A stretch of DNA of 7,851 bases from Actinomycetota bacterium (GCA_023379515.1 JAMCQQ010000473.1:1-7851); one strand, 5' to 3'; positions 1 to 7,292 are shown, numbered from the stretch's first letter. Made by a program: numbers and translations. Notes: a model not told the origin generated them from the sequence alone.

Positions 1-279
1 GTAAATGGAAAAGGTGCATATTTAGCTCCATTAATCGAGTCACTTAAGGCTGGAAATGAGCGATACTGGGGTCCTTTTATGAGTTCTGATATATTTGTTT
101 ATGATATTTTATGGCCAAATATGCAGGCTATTCTAAGTGGTCAAACTACTGTTGATGAGGGATTAGCAAAAATAGATACGTTACTTAATGAACAGAATGC
201 TAAGGATAGAGCAAAATATCCAGAACTAGGAGATACGACAATATATTATGATTCAGGATTTGGTGGAATATTTGATTGA
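1..279 (+). CDS. Sugar ABC transporter substrate-binding protein, C-terminal end (5' truncated)
   Basis: The frame is open from the first base and ends at TGA 277-279, leaving 92 C-terminal residues. The stretch around WPNMQAILSGQTTVDEGLAK (bases 112-171) matches the usual C-terminal helix of family 1 extracellular solute-binding proteins, where a hydrophobic segment is followed by a short 'sGk.t.eeAl' helix. The protein would be a surface-anchored receptor that captures a sugar and delivers it to the permeases. The signal peptide, lipobox and most ligand-binding residues lie upstream of the window. Placement just before two CUT1 permease genes supports the call. The internal ATG at 79 is not the start, because the same frame is coding upstream of it. 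The ligand cannot be read from this fragment; the GH38 enzyme downstream suggests a mannoside (inference). Confidence 0.85.
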   Translation, partial: VNGKGAYLAPLIESLKAGNERYWGPFMSSDIFVYDILWPNMQAILSGQTTVDEGLAKIDTLLNEQNAKDRAKYPELGDTTIYYDSGFGGIFD

Positions 280-299
280 TTTCTATTATTAAAAACTTG

Positions 300-325
300 T
301 TGGAGGGGATAAAAATCCCCTCCAA
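300..325 (+). promoter_or_regulatory. Intercistronic GC-rich hairpin between binding-protein and permease genes
   Basis: Bases 301-309 (TGGAGGGGA) pair perfectly with 316-324 (TCCCCTCCA), and 300 can pair with 325, giving a 10-bp stem with a six-base A-rich loop. No T-run follows on the + strand (next bases are AAACCATTAT), so it does not look like an efficient intrinsic terminator. Such hairpins between a binding-protein gene and its permease genes commonly protect the upstream mRNA 3' end or partly attenuate read-through. That would give more binding protein than permease. The role here is inferred from structure and position. Confidence 0.7.
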
Positions 326-352
326 AACCATTATAAAGGTAAGGTTTAATAA

Positions 353-1249
353 GTGAAAAAACATAAAATTTTTGTGACATTAGTTCTTGCCCCAATATTA
401 ATATGGTTTTCAGTCTTTGTATTATATCCAATATTGTATGAAGCGTTCGCTTCGTTGCATTTATGGGTTCCTTCAAAACCTTTTGGTAGTGTGTTTGTAG
501 GGTTATCAAATTATATACAACTATTTACTAAAGATGAGCGTTTTCAAATTTCTATGATAAATACATTAAAGTATGTTGCCATAAAAACGGTGTTTGCGAT
601 AGCAATCAGCTTTTTTATTTCATTAATTCTTGAAAAAGTCAAAAAATTACAAAAATTATATATTTATTTGATATTTTTACCTATATTATGTTCAGCCACT
701 GCCATAGGAATTTTATTCATGTATCTTTACCAGCCTAGATTCGGTTTATTTAATGAGATTCTAAAAAATCTTGGAATACCAGGTCAAGGTTTTTTAACAG
801 ATCCGAAACAGGCTTTATATTGTGTAATTGCTGCAGATATATGGCAGTATCTTGGGTTTTCCACATTAATTTTTTATACAGGACTCATAAATATACCTGA
901 TGTATTTAGTGAAGCAGCAAGGGTAGATGGGGCAAATCCTTTTAAAAAATTAATTCATATCACTATTCCTTTACTTGGACATACATTCTTATTTATGTTT
1001 ATTATTACTATAATTAATGCTTTTCAGGTGTTCGATTTTATTTTTGTAATGACAGGTAGTTCACTTCAGCTAGCAAGTGCGGGAGGACCCGGAACATCAA
1101 CTTATGTTATGAGCCTTCTTGTATATAATGAAGGTGTTTTACGTTCACAGATAGATAAGGCATCTGCAACAGCTATAATATTGTTTCTTATTGTACTGAT
1201 ACTGACAATTTTACAGCTTAGATTTTTAAAACCGAAATGGGAATACTAA
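353..1249 (+). CDS. Carbohydrate ABC transporter permease, MalF/UgpA-like (CUT1)
   Basis: This 298-residue integral membrane protein is one half of the transmembrane channel of a binding-protein-dependent sugar importer. About six hydrophobic segments are visible, near residues 6-29, 73-93, 102-125, 155-178, 208-232 and 270-290. The cytoplasmic EAA loop that docks the ATPase is clear at residues 187-206 (EAARVDGANPFKKLIHITIP), matching the BPD_transp_1 consensus EAA-x3-D-G-A. The N-terminal segment ending in LYPILYEAFASL is typical of MalF/UgpA-type subunits. The start is GTG 353, chosen because AAGG at 341-344 lies eight bases upstream. Length is normal for the family. It follows the binding-protein gene by 73 bases and precedes the partner permease by 25, so the three genes form one transport operon. 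Substrate is not determined by sequence. Confidence 0.93.
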   Translation: MKKHKIFVTLVLAPILIWFSVFVLYPILYEAFASLHLWVPSKPFGSVFVGLSNYIQLFTKDERFQISMINTLKYVAIKTVFAIAISFFISLILEKVKKLQKLYIYLIFLPILCSATAIGILFMYLYQPRFGLFNEILKNLGIPGQGFLTDPKQALYCVIAADIWQYLGFSTLIFYTGLINIPDVFSEAARVDGANPFKKLIHITIPLLGHTFLFMFIITIINAFQVFDFIFVMTGSSLQLASAGGPGTSTYVMSLLVYNEGVLRSQIDKASATAIILFLIVLILTILQLRFLKPKWEY

Positions 1250-1274
1250 TAAATTTGGTGGGGGTAATTAAAAA

Positions 1275-2114
1275 ATGAGTTCTAATATTAATAAGAAAAT
1301 ATTATGGGGCTTTGGAAATAATATTGCAATGATTGTAATATGTTTAATTTTTTTGATCCCTTTTTTATGGATGTTTCTGGCTTCTTTTAAATCTATAGGT
1401 GAGATAGTTCAAGTACCCCAAACTATTTTTCCCCAAGATTTTACTTTTAAAAATTATATAGAAATCTTTAAAAGAATAAGTTTTATAAGATTATTTTTAA
1501 ATAGTTTAGTAGTGACAGTGAGCACTACTGTACTATCTGTATTTACAAGTTCTATTGCAGGATATGTATTTGCAAAACATAATTTCAAAGGAAAAAGTAT
1601 AATTTATATTCTATGTATATCAGGATTGATGATTCCACTTGTTTCAACTGTTTTGCCAATATATTTGCTTATTTCAAAATTAGGGCTTACTAACAATTAT
1701 CTTGGGCTAATTCTTCCATTTATAGTGAGTCCTTTTGGCATCCTTTTAATGCGTCAATTTACAGAGGGAATACCTATGGATTTAATAGAAGCTGCTAGAA
1801 TGGATGGTGCAAGTGAATTCAGAATATATTCCAAAATAATAGTTCCTCTCACTTCATCAGCAATGGCAACGGTAGGTATTTTTAACTTTTTATATATTTG
1901 GAATCAGATATTTTTACCTGTTATGGTAATGTCTAAAGCTAAGCTGTTTACTCTTCCCTTAGGTATATATTCCATCACTTATCAACTAAGTGGTCAGAGA
2001 TACGACTTTATGGTAACAGGTGTAGTAATTTCAGTTATACCTGTAATGATAGTATTTTCTTTGGCTCAAAGACATATAGTGAAAGGTGTAACTCTAACAG
2101 GAATGAAATTGTAA
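1275..2114 (+). CDS. Carbohydrate ABC transporter permease, MalG/UgpE-like (CUT1)
   Basis: This 279-residue membrane protein is the second channel subunit of the sugar importer. It begins with a short cytoplasmic tail and a strong transmembrane segment (about residues 17-37). The FLASFK motif (34-39) that follows is characteristic of MalG-type subunits. The EAA docking loop is at residues 172-191 (EAARMDGASEFRIYSKIIVP). Further hydrophobic segments lie near 75-100, 108-133, 141-160, 195-217 and 246-266. A GGTGGGGG stretch (1257-1264) is the ribosome binding site for ATG 1275. The C-terminus (GVTLTGMKL) is the usual 'G.t.GavKG'-like ending of this subfamily. No ATPase gene follows, which is common for CUT1 systems of Gram-positives that share one MsmK/UgpC-like ATPase encoded elsewhere (family knowledge, not seen here). 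Confidence 0.93.
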   Translation: MSSNINKKILWGFGNNIAMIVICLIFLIPFLWMFLASFKSIGEIVQVPQTIFPQDFTFKNYIEIFKRISFIRLFLNSLVVTVSTTVLSVFTSSIAGYVFAKHNFKGKSIIYILCISGLMIPLVSTVLPIYLLISKLGLTNNYLGLILPFIVSPFGILLMRQFTEGIPMDLIEAARMDGASEFRIYSKIIVPLTSSAMATVGIFNFLYIWNQIFLPVMVMSKAKLFTLPLGIYSITYQLSGQRYDFMVTGVVISVIPVMIVFSLAQRHIVKGVTLTGMKL

Positions 2115-2152
2115 AGATAATGATGACATTTAAAATATTTATGGGGGATTCA

Positions 2153-3121
2153 ATGACAGGTAAAGAAAGATTCAATACAACGTTACAATTCAAAGAACCC
2201 GATAGACCGCCGCATTTCGAGCACATTTTTGAACTTGAAGAGGAGGCTTTCGGATTAAGCTTCCCAACAGATGAGGAATTAAATGATTCTACAGGAATTA
2301 GTCGGCTAAAGCTATTTGAAAGATGTTCAGAAATTTATACAAAAATTGCAGAAAAATTCGAATGGGATGCGATTATTGTATGGAAGCCAAACATAATATA
2401 CACTGATATTATTCAGAGCACATATATATATAATCCGGCCAGATATGAGTTTATACCTTTCCTAAAAAAATATCTTGGAGATGATATTCCTGTTGGTGGT
2501 TTTATATTTGGCGCTGTAATCTGTATTGATTCGATAAAAGATTACATGCAGTTTGCTGTAGATTTGCTCGAAGATAGGGGCAAGTTGCACAAATTGGCAA
2601 AAGAAATGTATGACAATTCACTGGAGCATGCCAAAAAGTTAATAGATTGTGGCAGCGATTTTATCTCAATTAATTCTGATTTCGCATTTAATTCCGGCTC
2701 ATTCTTATCGCCGAATGACTTTGCCGAATTTGTAACTCCTCATTTAAAAGAGCTTGTTGGGTATATAAAAAAGCAAGGAATTCATGTCATACTTCATTCA
2801 GATGGAAACTTGATGACTATCCTGGATCAGATCATTGATATAGCGCCTCATGTGCTTCATTCCATAGACCCAATGGCAGGTATGGATATTGCAGAAGTTA
2901 AGAAGCTTACATATGGAAAAATAGCTTTAATGGGAAATGTGCAATGCAGTTATATGCAGGACGGGCCCATTGACAAGATAAAGGAATCGGCCAATTACGC
3001 CATTGATCATGGCAGCAAAGGTGGAGGCTACATATTCAGCACAAGCAATACAATATTTAAAGGCATTCCTCTCATTCACTATGAAGTGATGCTGGATTGT
3101 CTGCATAAACGCTTTAGATAA
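2153..3121 (+). CDS. UROD-fold protein (uroporphyrinogen decarboxylase / methyltransferase-like family), short form
   Basis: This predicted soluble cytoplasmic protein of 322 residues belongs to the broad UROD superfamily (PF01208), which includes HemE and the corrinoid methyltransferases MtaA, MtbA and CmuA. Seen motifs are the N-terminal MTGKERFNTTLQFKEPDRPP, HSDGN (215-219), DPMAGMDI (239-246), GNVQ (261-264) and GGGYIFSTSNTI (290-301). The arginine-rich porphyrin-binding signature of HemE is absent, so it is unlikely to make haem. The MtaA-type H-x-C zinc pair is also absent, with Asp where Cys is expected. ATG 2153 is preferred over in-frame ATGs at 2120, 2123 and 2141 because GGGGG (2143-2147) sits just upstream and the family normally begins with this MTGKER-like stretch. 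It follows the permease by 38 bases, which suggests one transcript. The reaction is unknown. Confidence 0.88.
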   Translation: MTGKERFNTTLQFKEPDRPPHFEHIFELEEEAFGLSFPTDEELNDSTGISRLKLFERCSEIYTKIAEKFEWDAIIVWKPNIIYTDIIQSTYIYNPARYEFIPFLKKYLGDDIPVGGFIFGAVICIDSIKDYMQFAVDLLEDRGKLHKLAKEMYDNSLEHAKKLIDCGSDFISINSDFAFNSGSFLSPNDFAEFVTPHLKELVGYIKKQGIHVILHSDGNLMTILDQIIDIAPHVLHSIDPMAGMDIAEVKKLTYGKIALMGNVQCSYMQDGPIDKIKESANYAIDHGSKGGGYIFSTSNTIFKGIPLIHYEVMLDCLHKRFR

Positions 3122-3132
3122 ATATTTGCTTA

Positions 3133-3174
3133 GAAATTCAAATTTATATTTGATTTCATTTAAAGAATCTTTAA
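3133..3174 (+). promoter_or_regulatory. AT-rich inverted repeats in the spacer before the GH38 gene
   Basis: Two small inverted repeats lie in the 110-base gap. In the first, bases 3133-3143 pair with 3148-3157 with one bulge. The second is TTAAAG (3160-3165) with CTTTAA (3169-3174) around a three-base centre. They could be a weak hairpin or an operator half-site pair for the mannosidase gene. Both are AT-rich and may be chance in this composition. No convincing -35/-10 pair with good spacing accompanies them, and there is no clean T-run terminator. The gap contains no recognisable coding remnant. Confidence 0.2.
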
Positions 3175-3231
3175 GGTATACAAATAGTCTCAATCCGTTT
3201 AATGATAATTTGAAAAAATAGGAGGCCATTC

Positions 3232-5940
3232 ATGGAAAGAAAATTCAAGTTACATATAGTATCACATACTCATTGGGATAGGGAATGGTATTTGAGCTTT
3301 CAGTTGTTTCGAAGAAGATTAGTTAAATTGATAGACCATTTAATCAAATTATTTGATGAAAATCAGGAGTTTAAATCCTTTATGATGGATGGACAGACAC
3401 TGGCAATTAAGGATTACCTTGAAATCAGACCGGAAATGGAAAATAAAATCATAGAACTTGTTAAAGATGGCAGAATTATAATAGGTCCCTGGTTCACCCA
3501 ACCGAATGAATTTTTAGTTAGCGGGGAATCATTAATAAGAAACCTCATCTTAGGACTCGGGGAAAGTGAAAAATTCGGTGGAGGTATGCAAATCTGTTAT
3601 TTACCTGACGCATTTGGACACATTTCCCAGTTACCGCAAATATTGTGTGGGTTTTCAATGGAAGATGCAGTTGTATGGCGAGGTGTACCCACTGGCTCTA
3701 AAACCGTGTTCAAATGGATGGGTTCTGACGATTCAGAGTGTCTTGTGCATTATATGTGCAGTACTTATGGAAATGCAGTTGCACTACCTCTATCCTGTAA
3801 AGGGTATGAGGAACATCTTGATTCAACTCCTATCTACCGCAAAGGACTTATTGAGAGAATGGAAAATATACTGGAAGTGCTATCACGAAAAACTACGAAT
3901 CAAAATCTGCTTCTTATGAATGGTATCGATCATGCTTTTGCACAGAATGATTTGCCTGATGTAATAAAAGAAATAAATGAAAAAATACCTGGTATTAAGG
4001 CAGTCCACAGCACACTTTCTGAATATATCAAGGCAGTAAGACAAGAGCATGAAGAAAATGAAATCCCATACCAAACTGCGGCAGGAGAGCTCAGGGATTC
4101 CACAGAGGCATGTATACTTCCGGGCTCGCAATCCACAAGGATTAATGTGAAGATTATAAACAACCGCATAGAAGGAATGTTTGAGAAATGGATGGAGCCC
4201 TTTTTATCTTTTTCCTGGATGTTAGGGTTTGAGTATCCTCAATCGGAGATCTGGAAGGCATGGGAATATCTACTTGAGAATCATGCGCACGACAGTTTGG
4301 CGTGCAGTTCGGTTGATTCTGCCTATCATCAAATACTAACAAGGTTTGAATGGGCTGAAGAACTTGGCAATGATATGATATCCGAGAGTCTGCAAAGAAT
4401 CTGTAAACTGATAACACTGAATGGTTTAATTGAAGAAAAAGAAAAAATACTTGTGATATTCAATCCACTCAATTGGTACAGAAGCGAGGCAATCTCTGTT
4501 GTAATAGATGTTCCTGAAGCTTTGATGATAAAACATCCTATATTAATGGACGGCGAAAAGACTGTACCGATGGTTATCCATAATGAAGCCCATACAAAAG
4601 TCTTAAAATTTAATCCTCGTATGGGGGCAGTGGATCTGATTCCGGTTATAAGATATGAAGCGACTATTTTGATGAATGAGGTACCAGGAATTGGTTATAA
4701 AGCATTAAAGCTTACTGATAGTACCATTCCTTCAGATTCACCGAAACGGTTGGTTAGCTCGGATAAAATAATGGAAAATGAATATATCCGTCTTGAGGTT
4801 AATTATAACGGTACTTTTAACATTATTGATAAATTATCCAACAACCATTATGAATCACTGCATTATTTTGAGGATTGCGGTGAAGCCGGCGATGGATTTA
4901 GACATAAAAAACCTATGAATGACCAGGTCATTTTCAGTTTCGTAACACCGGTAAATATCTCTGTCGTTGAAGACACTTCTCTTAAAGCTACTATTAAAAT
5001 AGAATTGAATATGGATTTGCCGGAAGGCCTAACAAGTGATAGAAAAGCCCGCAGCGAAGTGATGGTGCCTTGTTCTATAAGCAGCCTGGTTACTATGGTG
5101 AGGGGTGTTCCAAGGGTAGATATAAAGACCTCAATTATTAACAGAGCTAAAGATCATCGCTTGCGTGTTGTATTCCCAACAGGAATCAAAACAGAACATT
5201 CTTATGCTGAACAGCCTTTTGATGTTGTAAAAAGGAAAATTAAATTACCAGATTTTAAAAAGTATCCCGAAGATTTTGAAGAGGAGCCTTCTCCCACTCA
5301 CCCTCAGTTATCATTCGTTGATATAACAAATGGAACATACGGCTTGATGATAGCTAACCAGGGACTTTATGAATATGAAGTAAAAGATAACGAGGAAAGG
5401 AGCATCGCAATTACGTTGCTTCGGTGCACCAACCTGATTTATAGTCCATATCTTTCAACATATGACGCAGGATTAATTCCTGAAGCTGAGTGCATAGGGG
5501 AATATACTTTCCAATACAGCGTCATCCCTCACAGGGGCAATTGGGAAAATGCTTGGAGAAATGCATATGAATTCAAATTTCCAATGAAAGCGATCATACA
5601 AAGTTCACTGGAAGAAGAAACAATATCAAATTACACAAGTATTGCAGGGAAGAGTAAATTGCCAGAGGAGCATTCATTTATAAAGGTAGAATCTCCTGAT
5701 TTACAAATAAGTGCCATTAAAAAGAATGAATTCAGGGAGTCTTTGATAATCCGCTTATTCAATCCTACTATGCATAAGATTGAATCGAGACTGACAATGA
5801 ATTTTCCAGGCCCTAGGTTTGTTAAGTCATTTAGAAACAATCTTAAAGAAGAACGGGAAGCTGAGTTGATAATTGATGAAAATGGATCTATTAAAGTAAC
5901 GGTTGATAAAAAAAAGTTGTTTACAGTTGAACTGATTTAA
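3232..5940 (+). CDS. GH38 alpha-mannosidase, MngB-like
   Basis: This 902-residue retaining exo-alpha-mannosidase would cleave terminal alpha-mannosyl residues in the cytoplasm; no signal peptide precedes the catalytic domain. The order matches E. coli MngB as I recall it: GH38 catalytic domain (about 6-270), helical middle domain (about 300-385) and beta-sandwich C-terminal region (about 400-895). Likely zinc ligands by analogy with Golgi mannosidase II are H14 and D16 in SHTHWDREWY, D126 in PDAFGH (also the nucleophile) and H353 in NHAHDS. NGIDH (230-234) is another conserved active-site stretch. DHRLRVVFP (641-649) and ISAIKK with RLFNP near the C-terminus also resemble MngB. AGGAGG at 3220-3225 sets ATG 3232. 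MngB itself works after a PTS importer, whereas the transporter here is ABC-type, so an unphosphorylated mannoside is the more likely substrate (inference). Confidence 0.93.
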   Translation: MERKFKLHIVSHTHWDREWYLSFQLFRRRLVKLIDHLIKLFDENQEFKSFMMDGQTLAIKDYLEIRPEMENKIIELVKDGRIIIGPWFTQPNEFLVSGESLIRNLILGLGESEKFGGGMQICYLPDAFGHISQLPQILCGFSMEDAVVWRGVPTGSKTVFKWMGSDDSECLVHYMCSTYGNAVALPLSCKGYEEHLDSTPIYRKGLIERMENILEVLSRKTTNQNLLLMNGIDHAFAQNDLPDVIKEINEKIPGIKAVHSTLSEYIKAVRQEHEENEIPYQTAAGELRDSTEACILPGSQSTRINVKIINNRIEGMFEKWMEPFLSFSWMLGFEYPQSEIWKAWEYLLENHAHDSLACSSVDSAYHQILTRFEWAEELGNDMISESLQRICKLITLNGLIEEKEKILVIFNPLNWYRSEAISVVIDVPEALMIKHPILMDGEKTVPMVIHNEAHTKVLKFNPRMGAVDLIPVIRYEATILMNEVPGIGYKALKLTDSTIPSDSPKRLVSSDKIMENEYIRLEVNYNGTFNIIDKLSNNHYESLHYFEDCGEAGDGFRHKKPMNDQVIFSFVTPVNISVVEDTSLKATIKIELNMDLPEGLTSDRKARSEVMVPCSISSLVTMVRGVPRVDIKTSIINRAKDHRLRVVFPTGIKTEHSYAEQPFDVVKRKIKLPDFKKYPEDFEEEPSPTHPQLSFVDITNGTYGLMIANQGLYEYEVKDNEERSIAITLLRCTNLIYSPYLSTYDAGLIPEAECIGEYTFQYSVIPHRGNWENAWRNAYEFKFPMKAIIQSSLEEETISNYTSIAGKSKLPEEHSFIKVESPDLQISAIKKNEFRESLIIRLFNPTMHKIESRLTMNFPGPRFVKSFRNNLKEEREAELIIDENGSIKVTVDKKKLFTVELI

Positions 5941-5956
5941 AAATTTAAATTGTTAG

Positions 5957-6028
5957 GTAGCGGAAGCTTTCTTGAAGGCAGGGCAGCATATTATCATGGA
6001 GAAGCCTCTAGATATAAGTATAATGATT
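5957..6028 (+). pseudogene. Remnant of a Gfo/Idh/MocA-family oxidoreductase (NAD-binding domain fragment)
   Basis: The spacer between the mannosidase and the next gene translates in one frame to 24 residues, beginning VAEAFLKAGQHIIMEKPL and continuing DISIMI. This closely matches the Rossmann-domain segment of Gfo/Idh/MocA dehydrogenases, whose consensus is roughly A-x-A-L-x-A-G-K-H-V-x-x-E-K-P-L-A-x-S. It includes the EKP motif with the conserved lysine. The frame is closed by TAG at 5954-5956 on the left and TAG at 6029-6031 on the right. The dinucleotide-binding GxGxxG part and the whole C-terminal domain are missing, so this is a decayed fragment and not a gene. It suggests that a sugar dehydrogenase gene once lay here and was deleted. 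The match was made by eye against family consensus. Confidence 0.65.
5997..6024 (+). promoter_or_regulatory. Candidate sigma-A-type promoter before the second UROD-fold gene
   Basis: A perfect TATAAT lies at 6019-6024. A TGGAGA at 5997-6002 matches four of six -35 consensus positions, with a 16-base spacer. Transcription would begin near 6031, giving a leader of about 30 bases that holds the AGGAGG site at 6047-6052. It lies inside the oxidoreductase remnant. TATAAT can occur by chance in AT-rich DNA, and the -35 is only fair. Confidence 0.3.
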
Positions 6029-6046
6029 TAGCAATATTTAACATAC

Positions 6047-6052
6047 AGGAGG
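6047..6052 (+). promoter_or_regulatory. Ribosome binding site AGGAGG serving two possible start codons
   Basis: A full AGGAGG is followed by TTG at 6057 (four bases after it) and in-frame GTG at 6063 (ten bases after it). Neither spacing is ideal. GTG 6063 gives the protein start MNARTRYLNSLLGGKVDR, which resembles the usual beginning of this family, so it is preferred; TTG 6057 would add two residues. Confidence 0.6.
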
Positions 6053-6062
6053 TCTATTGATT

Positions 6063-7256
6063 GTGAATGCAAGAACAAGATATTTGAACTCATTATTAGG
6101 TGGCAAAGTGGACAGATTTTTTAGATATGAGATAGGAGCATGGCCTTCTACAATAGAACGCTGGAAAAGAGAGGGTATGCCTGAGAATGTATCTTCGGCA
6201 GAGAGAGAAAATGAGCATTTTTATAAAATTGCTAAAAAGGATAAATGGATATATTCGGAAAGTCGAAAAGATGATACGGAAATAATTTCGTTTTACCAAT
6301 ATTTCCACCAGGATGATCTATTAAGGTTACCTATAGAATCAGGTTATTGTGATTCACCATTTTTCCCGAAATTTGAAGAAGTTATTTTGGAAGAAGGTAT
6401 AAATTATTTTATTGTGAAGGATGTTGACGGAATAACTAAAAAGATCTGGAAAGATGATCCTGACCAATCCATGCCTCAATTTTTAGAATTTCCTGTAAAA
6501 TCACTTAGAGATTGGGAAAAGGTGAAAGGAGATCATCTGGATGCTTCCAGGATAGAAGGGTTACTAGGCGATATCAAAAAGATATCAGAAGATATAAATG
6601 AGATGAAGCGTGAGTTTCCTGTCTATATTACAGCTTGTGGTGGGTTTGGTCATCCTAGGAACTTGATGGGAATTGAGAATTTATGTTGTGCATATTATGA
6701 TGAACCTGAAATGGTTAAAGATATAATGCAGAACTGGTTTGAGATAAATAAAGAGATTCTAAGACTTGTGACGGAATACATAAAATTTGACAATTATCTT
6801 ATCTGGGAAGATATGTCCTATAAAAATGGGCCTCTTATAAGCCCAAAACTTTTTGAAGAATTCATATTACCCTATTATGCCCAATTAATAGACTATGCGA
6901 AATCGCGCGGAATAAAAGCAGTTATGGTAGATACCGATGGAGACTGTCGCAAGTTGATCCCATTATTCCTGAAAGCAGGAGTGGATGCAATGATGCCATT
7001 TGAAGTACAAGCCGGAATGGATGTAACCCAGATAAGGAAGGATTTTGGTAATCAGCTTGGCATTATTGGCGGCATCGACAAAAGAGTATTGACTGAAGAC
7101 AAAAATGCAATAAAAAAAGAATTGGACAGAGTTATACCTTTCTTTCTTAAATCGGGAAGATTTATCCCCTGTCTTGACCATACAGTACCCGTTAATGTTC
7201 CGTTAGATAATTTTAAGTACTACCTGGAATATAAAAGATCATTTGAGGATAAATAG
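6063..7256 (+). CDS. UROD-fold protein (uroporphyrinogen decarboxylase / methyltransferase-like family), long form
   Basis: This soluble cytoplasmic protein of 397 residues belongs to the same superfamily as the gene at 2153-3121 but to a different branch, with a longer N-terminal half. Seen motifs are WEDMSYKNGPLISP (248-261), DTDGD (290-294), PFEVQAGMDV (312-321), GGIDKR (336-341) and CLDHTVPVNVPLDNF (370-384). The short paralogue has His at the first position of the DGD/N motif; here it is Asp, so the local metal or substrate contacts must differ. HemE porphyrin-binding arginine motifs are absent, making a haem-pathway role unlikely. The start is GTG 6063, with TTG 6057 as an alternative. 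It lies 36 bases before a third family member with no terminator between, so the two are probably co-transcribed. The function is not known; relation to corrinoid methyltransferases is by fold only. Confidence 0.87.
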   Translation: MNARTRYLNSLLGGKVDRFFRYEIGAWPSTIERWKREGMPENVSSAERENEHFYKIAKKDKWIYSESRKDDTEIISFYQYFHQDDLLRLPIESGYCDSPFFPKFEEVILEEGINYFIVKDVDGITKKIWKDDPDQSMPQFLEFPVKSLRDWEKVKGDHLDASRIEGLLGDIKKISEDINEMKREFPVYITACGGFGHPRNLMGIENLCCAYYDEPEMVKDIMQNWFEINKEILRLVTEYIKFDNYLIWEDMSYKNGPLISPKLFEEFILPYYAQLIDYAKSRGIKAVMVDTDGDCRKLIPLFLKAGVDAMMPFEVQAGMDVTQIRKDFGNQLGIIGGIDKRVLTEDKNAIKKELDRVIPFFLKSGRFIPCLDHTVPVNVPLDNFKYYLEYKRSFEDK

Positions 7257-7292
7257 GGTTTGAATAAAAACTAAATTAGAATAGAGTAAAAA

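Noticed and set aside
300..325. Intrinsic terminator closing the binding-protein gene
   Set aside because: The stem is good, but A-rich and mixed sequence follows it on the + strand instead of a T-run.
2120..2152. Upstream in-frame start codons (2120, 2123, 2141) for the first UROD-fold gene
   Set aside because: The GGGGG ribosome binding site lies inside this stretch, and family members begin at the equivalent of ATG 2153.
3150..3182. Promoter TTGATT with TATACA before the mannosidase gene
   Set aside because: The spacer would be 21 bases, and alternative -35 choices at normal spacing match poorly.
3190..3206. Possible catabolite-response (cre) site around CAATCCGTTTAATG
   Set aside because: It shares only the central CG and a few positions with the cre consensus on either strand.
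3566..3919. A 117-codon + strand open frame inside the mannosidase gene
   Set aside because: It overlaps, in another frame, the well-supported GH38 catalytic domain and shows no family resemblance.
2153..7256. Calling the UROD-fold genes haem-pathway hemE
   Set aside because: The HemE porphyrin-binding arginine signature near the N-terminus is missing, there are several divergent copies, and the context is sugar uptake and not tetrapyrrole synthesis.
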